In this document: positions 31,801 through 55,040 of the stretch, one piece after another | Numbering within the stretch: the first letter of the stretch is position 1 | Layout of the letters: each line of letters starts with the position of its first letter | Assembly: GCF_030463535.1 (NCBI RefSeq) | Contig: NC_132878.1 | Coordinates: forward strand, 28,736,261-28,800,260 | Direction: 5' to 3' | DNA from: Salminus brasiliensis | Lineage: Eukaryota > Chordata > Actinopteri > Characiformes > Bryconidae | Length of the DNA: 64,000 bases | Program-made: the position numbers and the translations under genes | The notes under the pieces: model-generated | Databases searched by the model: none | What the model was told of the DNA's origin: nothing | What the model saw: the letters and a program-made list of their open reading frames with translations, nothing else

Positions 31801-34481
31801 TTAATATCCAGAATGAAGCTCTAATAACATTCATATCCAGAATGAAGCTCTAATAAGATTAATATCCAGAATGAAGTTCTAATAACATTCATATCCAGAA
31901 TGAAGTTCTAATAACATTCATATCCAGAATTTAGCTCTAATAACATTCATATCCAGAATGAAGATCTAATATCATTAATATCCAGAATGAAGCTCTAATA
32001 ACATTCATATCCAGAATGAAGTTCTCATAACATTAATATCCAGAATGACGTTCTAACAACATTCATATCCAGAATTTAGCTCTAATAACATTCATATCCA
32101 GAATGAAGTTCTAATAACATTCATATCCAGAATGAAGTTCTAATAACATTCATATCCAGAATGAAGCTCTAATAACATTAATATCCAGAATGAAGTTCTA
32201 ATAACATTCATATCCAGAATGAAGCTCTAATAAGATTAATATCCAGAATGAAGTTCTAATAACATTCATATCCAGAATGAAGTTCTAATAACATTCATAT
32301 CCAGAATGACGTTCTAATAACATTCATATCCACAATGAAGCTCTAATAACATTCACATCCAGAATTTAGCTATAATAACATTCATATCCAGAATGAAGTT
32401 CTAATAACATTAATATACAGAATGAAGTTCTAATAACATTCATATCCAGAATGACGTTCTAATAACATTAATATCCAGAATGACGTTCTAATAACATTCA
32501 TATCCACAATGAAGCTCTAATAACATTCACATCCAGAATTTAGCTCTAATAACATTCATATACAGAATGACATTCTAATAACATTCATATCCAGAATTTA
32601 GCTCTAATAACATTAATATCCAGAATGAAGCTCTAATATCATTAATATCCAGAATGAAGCTCTAATAAGATTAATATCCAGAATGAAGTTCTAATAACAT
32701 TAATATCCAGAATGAAGTTCTAATAACATTCATATCCAGAATGAAGTTCTAATAATATTAATATCCAGAATTAAGTTCTAATAACATTAATATCCAGAAT
32801 GAAGCTCTAATAGCATTCATATTCAGAATGAAGTTCTAATAACTATAATATCCAGAATGAAGCTCTAATAACATTCATATCCAGAATTAAGTTCTCATAA
32901 CATTAATATCCAGAATGACGTTCTAATAACATTCATATCCAGAATTTAGCTCTAATAACATTCATATCCAGAATGAAGTTCTAATAACATTCATATCCAG
33001 AATGAAGCTCTAATAACATTAATATCCAGAATGAAGTTCTAATAACATTCATATCCAGAATGAAGCTCTAATAACATTAATATCCAGAATGAAGTTCTAA
33101 TAACATTCATATCCAGAATGAAGCTCTAATAAGATTAATATCCAGAATGAAGTTCTAATAACATTCATATACAGAATGAAGTTCTAATAACATTCATATC
33201 CAGAATGAAGTTCTAATAACATTCATATCCAGAATTTAGCTCTAATAACATTCATATCCAGAATGAAGTTCTAATATCATTAATATCCGGAATGAAGCTC
33301 TAATAAGATTAATATCCAGAATGAAGCTCTATTAACATTAATATCCAGAATGAAATTCTAATAACATTAACATCCAGAATGAAGCTCTAATAACATTAAT
33401 ATACAGAATGAAGTTCTAATAACATTAATATCCAGAATGAAGCTCTAATAACATTAATATCCAGAATGAAGCTCTAATAACATTAATATCCAGAATGAAG
33501 CTCTAATATCATTAATATCCAGAATGAAGCTCTAATAACATTAATATTCAGAATGAAGTTCTAATAACATTAATATCCAGAATGAAGTTCTAATAACATT
33601 AATATACAGAATGAAGCTCTAATATCATTAATATCCAGAATGAAGCTCTAATAATATTAATATCCAGAATGAAGTTCTAATAACATTAATATCCAGAATG
33701 AAGCTCTAATAACATTCATATTCAGAATGAAGTTCTAATAACAATAATATCCAGAATGAAGCTCTAATAACATTCATATCCAGAATGAAGTTCTCATAAC
33801 ATTAATATCCAGAATGACGTTCTAATAACAATAATATCCAGAATGAAGCTCTAATAACATTCATATCCAGAATGAAGTTCTCATAACATTAATATCCAGA
33901 ATGACGTTCTAATAACATTCATATCCAGAATTTAGCTCTAATAACATTCATATCCAGAATGAAGCTCTAATAACATTAATATCCAGAATGAAGTTCTAAT
34001 AACATTCATATCCAGAATGAAGCTCTAATAACATTAATATCCAGAATGACGTTCTAATAACATTCATATCCAGAATTTAGCTCTAATAACATTCATATCC
34101 AGAATGAAGTTCTAATAACATTCATATCAAGAATGACGTTCTAATAACATTCATATCCGCAATGAAGCTCTAATAACATTCACATCCAGAATTTAGCTAT
34201 AATAACATTCATATCCAGAATGAAGTTCTAATAACATTAATATACAGAATGAAGTTCTAATAACATTCATATCCAGAATTTAGCTCTAATAACATTAATA
34301 TCCAGAATGAAGCTCTAAAACATTCATATCCAGAATGAAGTTCTAACAACATTAATATCCAGAATGAAGCTCTAATAACATTCATATCCAGAATGAAGTT
34401 CTAATATCATTAATATCCAGAATGAAGCTCTAATAAGATTAATATCCAGAATGAAGTTCTAATATCATTAATATCCGGAAT
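25829..34481. repeat. giant minisatellite, about 298 copies of a 29-bp unit
   Basis: 8.65 kb of tandem units with core ATATCCAGAATGAAG, joined by CTCTAATAAC-ATTC or TTCTAATAAC-ATTA variants. Recurrent subtypes are GAAGCTC, GAAGTTC, GACGTTC, TTTAGCTC and TTAAGTTC, with ATTAAT or ATTCAT before the core. A 28-bp variant (CATTATATCC) occurs at about 29631, 29660, 30006, 31484 and 31513. Subtype strings are repeated in blocks: the rare CTAACAACATTC unit at 30430 recurs at about 32052, an offset of about 1622. No open frame survives. The array occupies most of the acsl4-stag2 spacer. Confidence 0.98.
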
Positions 34482-34824
34482 CAATCCAGAGTGTGTGAAC
34501 TGGGATTAATGTTTCAAATAGAAGAGACACATTTTACCTTTAAGCTTATATTTTTATAGAAATCTGTACACTCTATCAAAAGTGCAACTTCCTTAACAAC
34601 ACAGAGATCAGATAGCAAAACATCACCACTTTCGTTATAAAATTAAAAAACTACTATTGGACTGTATAAATATCATTTAGGAAGAGCAGTATACATGAAT
34701 CATTTCATCAGCATAAATGTCGGTAAAATAAAAACCCACGTTCAGACTGCAGTAACAGAGCACAGCTGGATAACAGAACATGCACTAAATTGATCCTTCA
34801 CCCAGACACATTCACCTGCTTTTC
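34482..34824. other. intergenic sequence between two minisatellites
   Basis: AT-rich sequence without open frames or recognisable repeats. Nothing supported. Confidence 0.6.
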
Positions 34825-35285
34825 TGAATGCTAACAGAACACAAACAGAATGTTAATAGAATGCTAACAGAATGTTAATAGAATGCTAACAGAATGCTAA
34901 CAGAATGTTAATAGAATGCTAACAGAATGCTAACAGAATGTTAATAGAATGCTAACAGAATGCTAACAGAATGTTAATAGAATGCTAACAGAATGCTAAC
35001 AGAATGTTAATAGAATGCTAACAGAATGCTAACAGCGTGTGAACAGAACACTAGACAGAACAGAATGGTAACAGAATGCTAACAGAATGCTATTTTAATG
35101 GTAACAGAATGCTAACAGAATGCTATTGGAATGCTAACAGAATGCTATTGGAATGGTAACAGAAGGCTAACAGAATGCTATTGGAATGCTAACAGAATGC
35201 TATTGGAATGGTAACAGAAGGCTAACAGAATGCTAACAGAATGCTATTGGAATGGTAACAGAAGGCTAACAGAATGGTAACTTGA
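34825..35285. repeat. 11-bp minisatellite AGAATGCTAAC
   Basis: About 40 copies of AGAATGCTAAC and its variants AGAATGTTAAT, GGAATGGTAAC and AGAATGCTATT. The first part alternates in a higher-order pattern (two CTAAC units then one TTAAT unit). Scattered copies continue to about 35400. Confidence 0.95.
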
Positions 35286-36489
35286 GTGTTTTCAGAATGC
35301 TTAAACAAAAAACTACCTAAGCGCTTCCTGAAATTTTCAGAATGGTAACAGAATGCTAACCACATGCTTTCATACCATTAACAGAATGGGAATGCTAACT
35401 GGCCACTGTATGGTTTCACTTAACATTAGTGACATTAGCTTTGCAGGATAAACAGTCAAACAGAAAATCAGTGTTCACTCTTTCTTTATGCAGATAAAAG
35501 AAACATAAAACGTTTACAGATACACAGGTTCATACTAAACTCAATTCAAACACTAAAGCACATCAAGCAAAAGAACAGAAATGTTTACAGACGTTACAAA
35601 AAATATGACCAGGGCTTGTAAGGTCAGTTGTACGGGTCTGAGCCTTGACCCTGTCGTTCAAGCTGCTCTTGCTGGTCCCTAATTTCCCTCTCCCTAATAG
35701 GGAGAGGCCTCTCCCTATTCCTCCCATTATACCACACAAACTAAAATGTAACTGAAATGCAATAACTGAAAAACACTACAGGGAGTCCCATGGAAAACAG
35801 ATGCCCATTTAATAGGGACTCGCTCTGGAACGCCCTCTAGTGGTTGTGACGGAACTAAACATCCAAACAGCTTGATAAAACAACTTTCTGGCAGGATTTG
35901 TCTTTGGTTTAGGACAGTACAAGATTGTATTACATAAAAAAAACATATATATACCAGCTAACTGCTGTTTGTTTATATAGCAAACAGGTTTGCTAACATT
36001 TGAAAAAAGATGCTAACTAAAGATGTTAGTGAGTGCTGGTTGGCTGGCATCTTGACTGCAGAATGTGGATTGTCTGGAATTCTAGACAATGAGTGCTGAT
36101 TGGCTGCCATTCTGGCTACCAGCTGCTGATTGGCTGACATTTTGGCTAAAGAGTGCTGATTGGCTGGCGAACTTATTCGCTCTTTGGCTGTTGGCGCTCA
36201 CAGATGAAAATAATGAAATTAAAATCTGACAGCAGAGCTGAAATGTTTGATGCTGTTCTGTGTCGAGAAACTGACACGTTTATGTATAAAAACCTTGAAT
36301 TGTTTACAAACAAGGATTTTACACATTGCCCATTCATTCTGCACTTGCTCAGGAGTGCCCTCTTGTGTCTGGACAAATTGGTTGACAGATTGTCATCGTT
36401 CAATCAGTCTCAGACATTCTCTAAACACAACCCGTAAAAACCAATAGAAGGGTGTGTATTTTTAATGTGCGACATCTATGTCAGATATG
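35286..36489. other. intergenic region downstream of acsl4
   Basis: Contains scattered 11-bp repeat copies (to about 35400), a CTCCCTAATAGGGAGAGG palindrome near 35690-35710, and several copies of a GAGTGCTGATTGGCTG repeat at 36020-36175. No gene supported. Confidence 0.6.
36020..36175. repeat. degenerate tandem repeat GAGTGCTGATTGGCTG
   Basis: Four to five copies spaced about 40 bases apart, each containing the CCAAT-box complement ATTGG. Confidence 0.75.
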
Positions 36490-36493
36490 CTCT

Positions 36494-36499
36494 TTTATT
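36494..36499 (-). promoter_or_regulatory. candidate acsl4 poly(A) signal AATAAA
   Basis: TTTATT on the plus strand, about 600 bases beyond the stop codon. The cleavage site is unverified. Confidence 0.4.
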
Positions 36500-36595
36500 C
36501 TAACTTCAAGCACAATGTTGGTGATTTTATACATTTTCTGATGTATTTGATTAACGCAGTTTCTGTATGGGCAGCTAAAGCCTTTCGCAGCCTAC

Positions 36596-36750
36596 AGCTA
36601 ATGCTAATCTTTATACTAACTTTAACATTAGTATTAGCACTGGCATTTACACTAGCGCAAACATTAGCACTAGCATAAATGCTAACACTGACACTAGGAC
36701 TAGAATTAGCACTAGCATCAATATTAGCACTAGCTAATACTAGTGTTAGC
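36596..36750. repeat. degenerate TTAGCACTAGCA tandem repeat
   Basis: Irregular units of about 12 bases (variants of CATTAGCACTAG) in the inferred acsl4 3'UTR. Confidence 0.8.
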
Positions 36751-37092
36751 TTTTTAGGTGCTTTGGTGCAAACAATACAAAATCTCCCATTTCCAGCTGG
36801 AACTCCAGTCCAGTTCAAGTAGTTTTCTGCTCATCCCGTGTTTCCAGATTGGTACTAGCTAATCCCTTTATATATACAGTCCAGAACTCTTCACATAAAC
36901 ATCTCAGTATAAACACACAAGTGTATCTGAACACTGGAATGCTGCTGAAACTAAAGGCACAAAAACATTACAATTCATATTTCCATTAACGTTGTAACAA
37001 ACTGATCTGCCAGCAGGGGGCAACACATCACTTCTCAATGAAACCTAAGAGTGTTTGAAAAATACAAATGTGTGTGTGTGTGTGAGTTTGTG

Positions 37093-48651
<11,559 letters not shown>

Positions 48652-48842
48652 TCTAAACACACACATACAAACACAAACACATGAAACTGTGAGCTTAACT
48701 GAAGAGATGGTAAAGCAGTGTGTGACATAGAGAAACTCAAAACACACTGAATCGTTTGTCAGAGACTAAACCGACTTTATCTGTTTATTCATCTTTACTA
48801 CATCATGAGAGAGAGAGAGAGAGAGAGAGAGTAAGAGAAACA

Positions 48843-49118
48843 CATCACTTAACACACTAACCGTCACTTAATACAATGAACACACTGACCTTCACTTAAC
48901 ACAATAAACTTTACTTAATACACTAACCGTCACTTAACACACTGAACTTTACTTAACACACTAAACTTTACTTAACACACTAAACTTTACTTAATACACT
49001 AACCTTCACTTAACACACTAAACTTTACTTAATACACTAACCTTCACTTAACACACTAAATTTTACTTAATACACTAACCGTCACTTAACACACTGACCT
49101 TCACTGAACACACTGACC
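48843..49118. repeat. 19-bp minisatellite of ACTTAACACACTAAACTTT
   Basis: About 14 units alternating ACTTAACACACTAAACTTT, ACTTAATACACTAACC and ACACTGACCTTC forms. It lies upstream of the first acsl4 coding exon, in its 5' intron. Confidence 0.9.
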
Positions 49119-49590
49119 TTAAGTAAATTTCCTTGAAAAAAAGAGAAATAATCAAAGAGTGAGATGAACAGACAAAAGAGAGAACAATAAGGAGAGAGAC
49201 AGATAAAGAGATAAACAGAGAGACAGATACAGGAAAAGAGAGAGACAGAGAGAGAGAGAGAGGGAGAGAGAGAGCTCAAACACCTGTTTTTTCTGCAGCC
49301 TCCAGAGCCACAAGCAGCCTAAATATTTACTCAAGACAGTTCCCACCTCAAACACACACACACACAGATTTACACACTGATTACATTTCCTCCTCGTTTT
49401 CAAATGTGAAGCCACTTTACCCGTGTGTGTGAGTGTAGGAAAGAATTTATGACAGAACCAGTGTGCTTGCGAAACACATTAACACCCCTCCTGTAACTCC
49501 GCCCACCTGTCTCACCCAGTGTAGAGTGCTCCTGCTGGAGGTCCTCCACTCTGACCTTGTGTTGCACAGCATGATGTTTCACAGCAGGCG

Positions 49591-50145
49591 TGTTACAGCG
49601 GATGAGTTACAGCTGATGAGTTACAAAGGATGTGTTACAGCTGATGAGTTACAGCTGATGTGTTACAGAGGATGTGTTACAGCTGAAGAGTTACAGCGGA
49701 TGTGTTACAGCTGATGAGTTACTGCTGATGAGTTACAGCGGATGAGTTACAGTGGATGTGTTACAGCGGATGAGTTACAGCGGATGAGTTACAGCAGATG
49801 TGTTACAGCGGATGAGTTACAGGGGATGTGTTACAGAGGATGTGTTACAGCTGATGAGTTACTGCTGATGAGTTACAGCGGATGAGTTACAGTGGATGTG
49901 TTACAGCGGATGAGTTACAGCGGATGAGTTACAGCAGATGTGTTACAGCGGATGAGTTACAGGGGATGTGTTACAGCGGATGAGTTACAGCGGATGAGTT
50001 ACAGCTGATGTGTTACAGCGGATGTGGTACAGCGGATGAGTTACAGCGGATGTGTTACAGCGGATGAGTTACAGTGGCTGTGTTAAAGCGGATGAGTTAC
50101 AGCTGATGAGTTACAGCGGATGTGTTACAAAGGATGTAACACAGT
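49591..50145. repeat. 14-bp minisatellite TTACAGCGGATGAG
   Basis: About 39 copies of TTACAGCGGATGAG or TTACAGCGGATGTG with variants (AGCTGATG, AGAGGATG, AGTGGATG). A string of variants at about 49690-49830 recurs at about 49855-49970, showing block duplication. Confidence 0.96.
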
Positions 50146-51609
50146 TTGGTATGACGACAGTACAATGGGGAAAGTTCCTGTTTCATCCACAGCCTGCAGT
50201 GTGTTAATTAAGCAGTACAGTATAAACTTCTGTATGTGCTTACGTACACACACACAAACCAAAACGTCAACACATCGTCCTCATCTGATCCATCATGGCT
50301 TCAAATAAGATGTTAAAACTAGACATTTGGAGAAATACTTTTTTTTATTCCAAAGATGAGAAAAAAGACATCTCAGTCATTCTCTCTCTCTCTCTCTCTA
50401 TGCGGCAGCAACAGTGAGTGAGACCAAGTCCCACCATACCATGCAAATCCAATGGCCTTAAACTTAAGGTTTTCCGGTGGCACACACGCTTGTGAAATTA
50501 CTGTATTTACCCTAATGGTGTGTACCATGTATTCTCCATGCGCCTGCATGCACAACAACGGTTGGGTATGAATACACATACCGTTACACCTCTAGTTACA
50601 GCAGATGAGTTACAGCGGGACAGCCATAACTGACTGTAACTGAATAACACTGTAACTCCTCCATGTCAAATGGACACTGGATTCAGACTTAATCTCAGGC
50701 AGTTTCAGGATACATTTAAAACTGACCGTAAAACTGATCACTGTTCATAAACAGAATTTATCATTGAAAACAGTTTCTAAACAAGGATATTTACCATTAC
50801 AGTACAAATAGTATTATACCTTACAATTACAGTACAAATACTGCTATACATTACTGTCACAGAGCAATTCAGACATAATGTATGTATGTATGTATTGTAT
50901 GTATAATACAAGCAGCACTATGCTTCACTATTGTAGTGCTTATTATCTTTCCCTATTACAGTACAAACAGTATTAAACCTCAACTCTGTGGTATAAATTA
51001 TTTATATTATAAACATAGTATTCACAGTATTATACGTCACTGTCATACAGTAACTGATCTAATACTGCAGAGTACTGATATTACTGTTACACAGAGTGTG
51101 TTTATTTTGCACTCTGGTCAGTGCAGCTTTACCTGCCTCTGCTTTCCCAGTTTGTGCGTTTCAAATATGCAAATGTTTTACAGCAGCTTCGGTACGTTGA
51201 TTTCCATCTAATTTAACTACAAAAAAATAAACACTGATTGTAGGTTTAGTGTACAATAATGCATACAAACGGTCAGGCAGGGGTTTATATTCTACAGATA
51301 GCACATAAAAACCTGTACTCACTGACACACATTGCAAGCATGAGCACACGTAATGTGTGTTTCTGCATTCATTTACATGACATTTCTTTTAGGTGAAGAT
51401 GTGTTTCTCTTACACACCTTAATGACAGCACTGGAGGGTAACAACCACCTGACTACGACCCAGATCCACCCACTCACACACATTCAGACACACACACCGG
51501 TCTAGCTGGTTTGATTTGCCTAGGGATCCGTTTGAAAACACACGGTGGCTTTGTGTATGGTAAACAGAATATAACAAATACCCAACCCACAGTTTAACAA
51601 AGCAGTACA

Positions 51610-53097
51610 CACACAGTATCTCACTGTTCTAATACACACATCACTACATTTTACTGTTATACTACACACACCACTACATCTTACTGTTCTAATACACACA
51701 TCACTACATCTCACTGTTATAATGAGTACATCTCACTGTTACAATACACACACCACTTCATCTTACTGTTCTAATACACACATCACTACATCTCACTGTT
51801 ATAATGAGTACATCTCACTGTTACAATACACACACCACTTCATCTTACTGTTCTAATACACACATCACTACATCTCACTGTTATAATGAGTACATCTCAC
51901 TGTTACAATACACACACCACTTCATCTCACTGTTGTAATACACACATCACTACATCTCACTGTTATAATGAGTACATCTCACTGTTACAATACACACACC
52001 ACTTCATCTTACTGTTCTAATACACACATCACTACATCTCACTGTTATAATGAGTACATCTCACTGTTACAATACACACACCACTTCATCTCACTGTTGT
52101 AATACACACATCACTACATCTCACTGTTATAATGAGTACATCTCACTGTTAAAATACACACACCACTTTATCTCACTGTTATAATACACACATCACTACA
52201 TCTCACTGTTATAATACACGCATCACTACATCTCACTGTTATAATACACGCATCACTACATCTCACTGTTATAATACACACATCACTACATCTCACTGTT
52301 ATAATGAGTACATCTCACTGTTACAATACACACACCACTTCATCTCACTGTTATAATACACACATCACTACATCTCACTGTTATAATGAGTACATCTCAC
52401 TGTTACAATACACACACCACTTCATCTCACTGTTATAATACACGCATCACTACATCTCACTGTTATAATACACGCATCACTACATCTCACTGTTATAATA
52501 CACACACCACTACATCTCACTGTTATAATGAGTACATCTCACTGTTACAATACACACACCACTTCATCTCACTGTTATAATACAGGCATCACTACATCTC
52601 ACTGTTATAATACACGCATCACTACATCTCACTGTTATAATACACACATCACTACATCTCACTGTTATAATGAGTACATCTCACTGTTAAAATACACACA
52701 CCACTTTATCTCACTGTTATAATACACGCATCACTACATCTCACTGTTATAATACACGCATCACTACATCTCACTGTTATAATACACGCATCACTACATC
52801 TCACTGTTATAATGAGTACATCTCACTGTTAAAATACACACACCACTTTATCTCACTGTTATAATACACGCATCACTACATCTCACTGTTATAATACACG
52901 CATCACTACATCTCACTGTTATAATACACGCATCACTACATCTCACTGTTATAATACACACACCACTTCATCTCACTGTTATAATACACGCATCACTATA
53001 TCTCACTGTTACAATACACACACCACTTCATCTCACTGTTATAATACACACACCACTACATCTCACTGTTATAATACACACATCACTACATCTCACT
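51610..53097. repeat. 30-bp minisatellite in the acsl4 5' intron
   Basis: About 50 units with core CATCTCACTGTTATAATACA plus CGCATCACTA or CACCACTT variants. An alternative short unit has GAGTACATCTCACTGTTACA. The short and long units alternate in repeated blocks, a higher-order pattern. Frames such as SHCYNTHITT are translation artefacts. Confidence 0.97.
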
Positions 53098-53099
53098 GG

Positions 53100-53830
53100 T
53101 CCATTATAGATTAGCTTCCTTATACATTACTGTAGATTGCTATAAATTATTTTTCCATTATAGATTGTTGTAGATTACTATAACTTACTGATCCCTTATA
53201 GATTACTGTTCCATTATATATTACTGTAGATTACTATAAATTACTGATCTGTTATAGATTACTGTAGATTACTATAAATTACTGATCCCTTATAGATTAC
53301 TGTTCCTTTATAGATTACTGTAGATTACTATAAATTACTGATCTGTTATAGATTACTGAAGATTACTATAAGTTACTGATCCCTTATAGATTACTGTTCC
53401 TTTATAGATTACTGTAGATTACTATAAATTACTGATCCTTTATAGATTACTGTAGATTACTATAAATTACTGATCCATTCTAAATTACTGTTTCATTATA
53501 GATTACAGTTATTACTATAAATTACTGATCCATTCTAAATTACTGTTTCATTATAGATTACAGTATATTACTATAAATTACTGATCCTTTATAGATTACT
53601 ATAAATTACTGATCCATTCTAAATTACTGTTTCATTATAGATTACAGTTATTACTATAAATTACTGATCCTTTATAGATTATAATAAATTACTGATCCAT
53701 TCTAAATTAGTTTCATTATAGATTACAGTAGATTACTATAAATTACTGATCCTTTATAGATTACTATTCCGTTATAGATTACTGTAGATTACTATAAAAT
53801 ACTGTTCCCTAGTAGATTACTGTTCCCTTA
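53100..53830. repeat. 38-bp minisatellite of TAGATTACTGTAGATTAC
   Basis: About 19 units built from ATTACTGTAGATTACTATAA and ATTACTGATCCCTTATAG. It directly follows the 30-bp array with no unique spacer. Confidence 0.95.
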
Positions 53831-54018
53831 CACATTACTGTATATCAACAGTATCATATATTACTACAGGACTCTTATCAGTACCCAACACTCGAGTTAC
53901 TGTGGAACAGCCATACCCACAGTGTGTGTGTAGAGTGCTGGTTAGTTCATACTCATAAAAAGCCTAATGGTCCATAACAAGAGTGTTCAGTCTAACACAC
54001 TTTCCGTCCTACAACACT

Positions 54019-54053
<35 letters not shown>

Positions 54054-54212
54054 ACACACACTTTAAAAAATACAAAGCTTTGCCATGAGTGCACACCAAA
54101 CACACACAACTACAGTTAAACCCGTCTATTTCACACTTCAGTTCATTCACCTTTACACTAGCACTGACTACAACACACACACACACACACACAGTGATTA
54201 GAGCTGTTTTAC

Positions 54213-54270
54213 CTGCTGATCACTGCCGCTCAAAACTTCTGTTTTAGCACGATCTCTTACAGCTTCCCTT

Positions 54271-54313
<43 letters not shown>

Positions 54314-54420
54314 CGCCCCTTGTCTCTCCCCTTCCTTCTCTTTCTTGTTCTTCGTTATTCCTTCTCCTCTCTCTCTCCCCTCGTCTTTATTCCCTCCCCT
54401 TTTTTCTGTCTTTCTTTTTC
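54213..54420 (-). other. acsl4: putative acsl4 non-coding exon 1 (5' border uncertain)
   Basis: On the minus strand TGATCAGCAG is followed by GTAAAAC, a good donor at 54211-54212. Joined to the coding exon acceptor it puts A at -3 of the ATG. The exon would include the (GA)n tract at 54271-54310. The region upstream looks like a promoter. Confidence 0.5.
54271..54310. repeat. (CT)n microsatellite near the acsl4 promoter
   Basis: About 19 CT dinucleotides, followed by a pyrimidine-rich stretch to about 54425. On the minus strand this is a GA tract, common just downstream of vertebrate transcription starts. Confidence 0.95.
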
Positions 54421-54424
54421 TCTG

Positions 54425-54490
54425 CAGCTACAACTATGTCCACTATAATGAGTCCCCGCCCAAACCCACTCAAATCCAATCACAGTGTGG
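54425..54490 (-). promoter_or_regulatory. acsl4: candidate acsl4 promoter
   Basis: On the minus strand the order is GATTGG (inverted CCAAT box, about 54474-54480), GGGCGGGG (GC box, about 54452-54460) and TTATAG (about 54441-54447). Order and spacing fit a vertebrate promoter firing into the exon at 54213-54420. No experimental support. Confidence 0.5.
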
Positions 54491-54641
54491 GAAGAAGGAG
54501 GAAATGATGCTGCTGTCTCTTTGAGTCAGTTACACAGGCATACACTCTCATACACAGCCATGACTCAGAGTCTTTCTATGCACATTCCTTACCTCTCACT
54601 GCTCCAGTCTGGAAAATCTATCAACACAGAGAAACACAGCT

Positions 54642-54688
<47 letters not shown>

Positions 54689-55008
54689 GGCACACACACA
54701 CACACACACACAGGCACACACAGAGGACAAAAATCAGTGTTGTTTATGTTTGACAGGTGCTGAATTCCAGGGGCGAGTGAGGAGTCCGAGGGGGCCGGGG
54801 GTCAGCAAGGAGCTTAGAAGCTTTCCTGACTTCTGAACTCTTGACTGGAACAAAGTCTTCAGTGAAACACACTGACAGGAAACAGAACTGGTGTGTGATG
54901 TCATCGGTGATGTCAGTAGTGATGAAATAGGACCAGTTCCAGTTCATCAGAAAGAACTGTGAAATAGTGTGATTCACTCAGGCACTACTCCTTCCACCCC
55001 CCCCCCCC

Positions 55009-55040
<32 letters not shown>

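Larger units (their letters stand above)
36490..37092 (-). other. acsl4: acsl4 3' untranslated region (extent inferred)
   Basis: Follows the acsl4 stop at 37093-37095. A minus-strand AATAAA at 36494-36499 is the nearest strong poly(A) hexamer. It includes a degenerate TTAGCACTAGC tandem repeat at 36596-36750. Confidence 0.45.

Noticed and set aside
25829-34481. CRISPR-like array of regularly spaced repeats
   Set aside because: There are no unique spacers; the whole 29-bp period is repeat sequence, and the context is a vertebrate genome.
36153-36447. Plus-strand frame of 94 codons near acsl4 3' end
   Set aside because: No similarity to known proteins; overlaps a tandem repeat and non-coding sequence.
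49112-49310. Additional acsl4 5' exon
   Set aside because: AG/GT-like words exist near 49110 and 49300, but none forms a convincing acceptor-donor pair; the first exon at 54213 suffices.
52386-52722. Repetitive peptide frames (SHCYNTHITT type)
   Set aside because: They arise because the 30-bp minisatellite unit is a multiple of three; no start context, splice sites or known protein.
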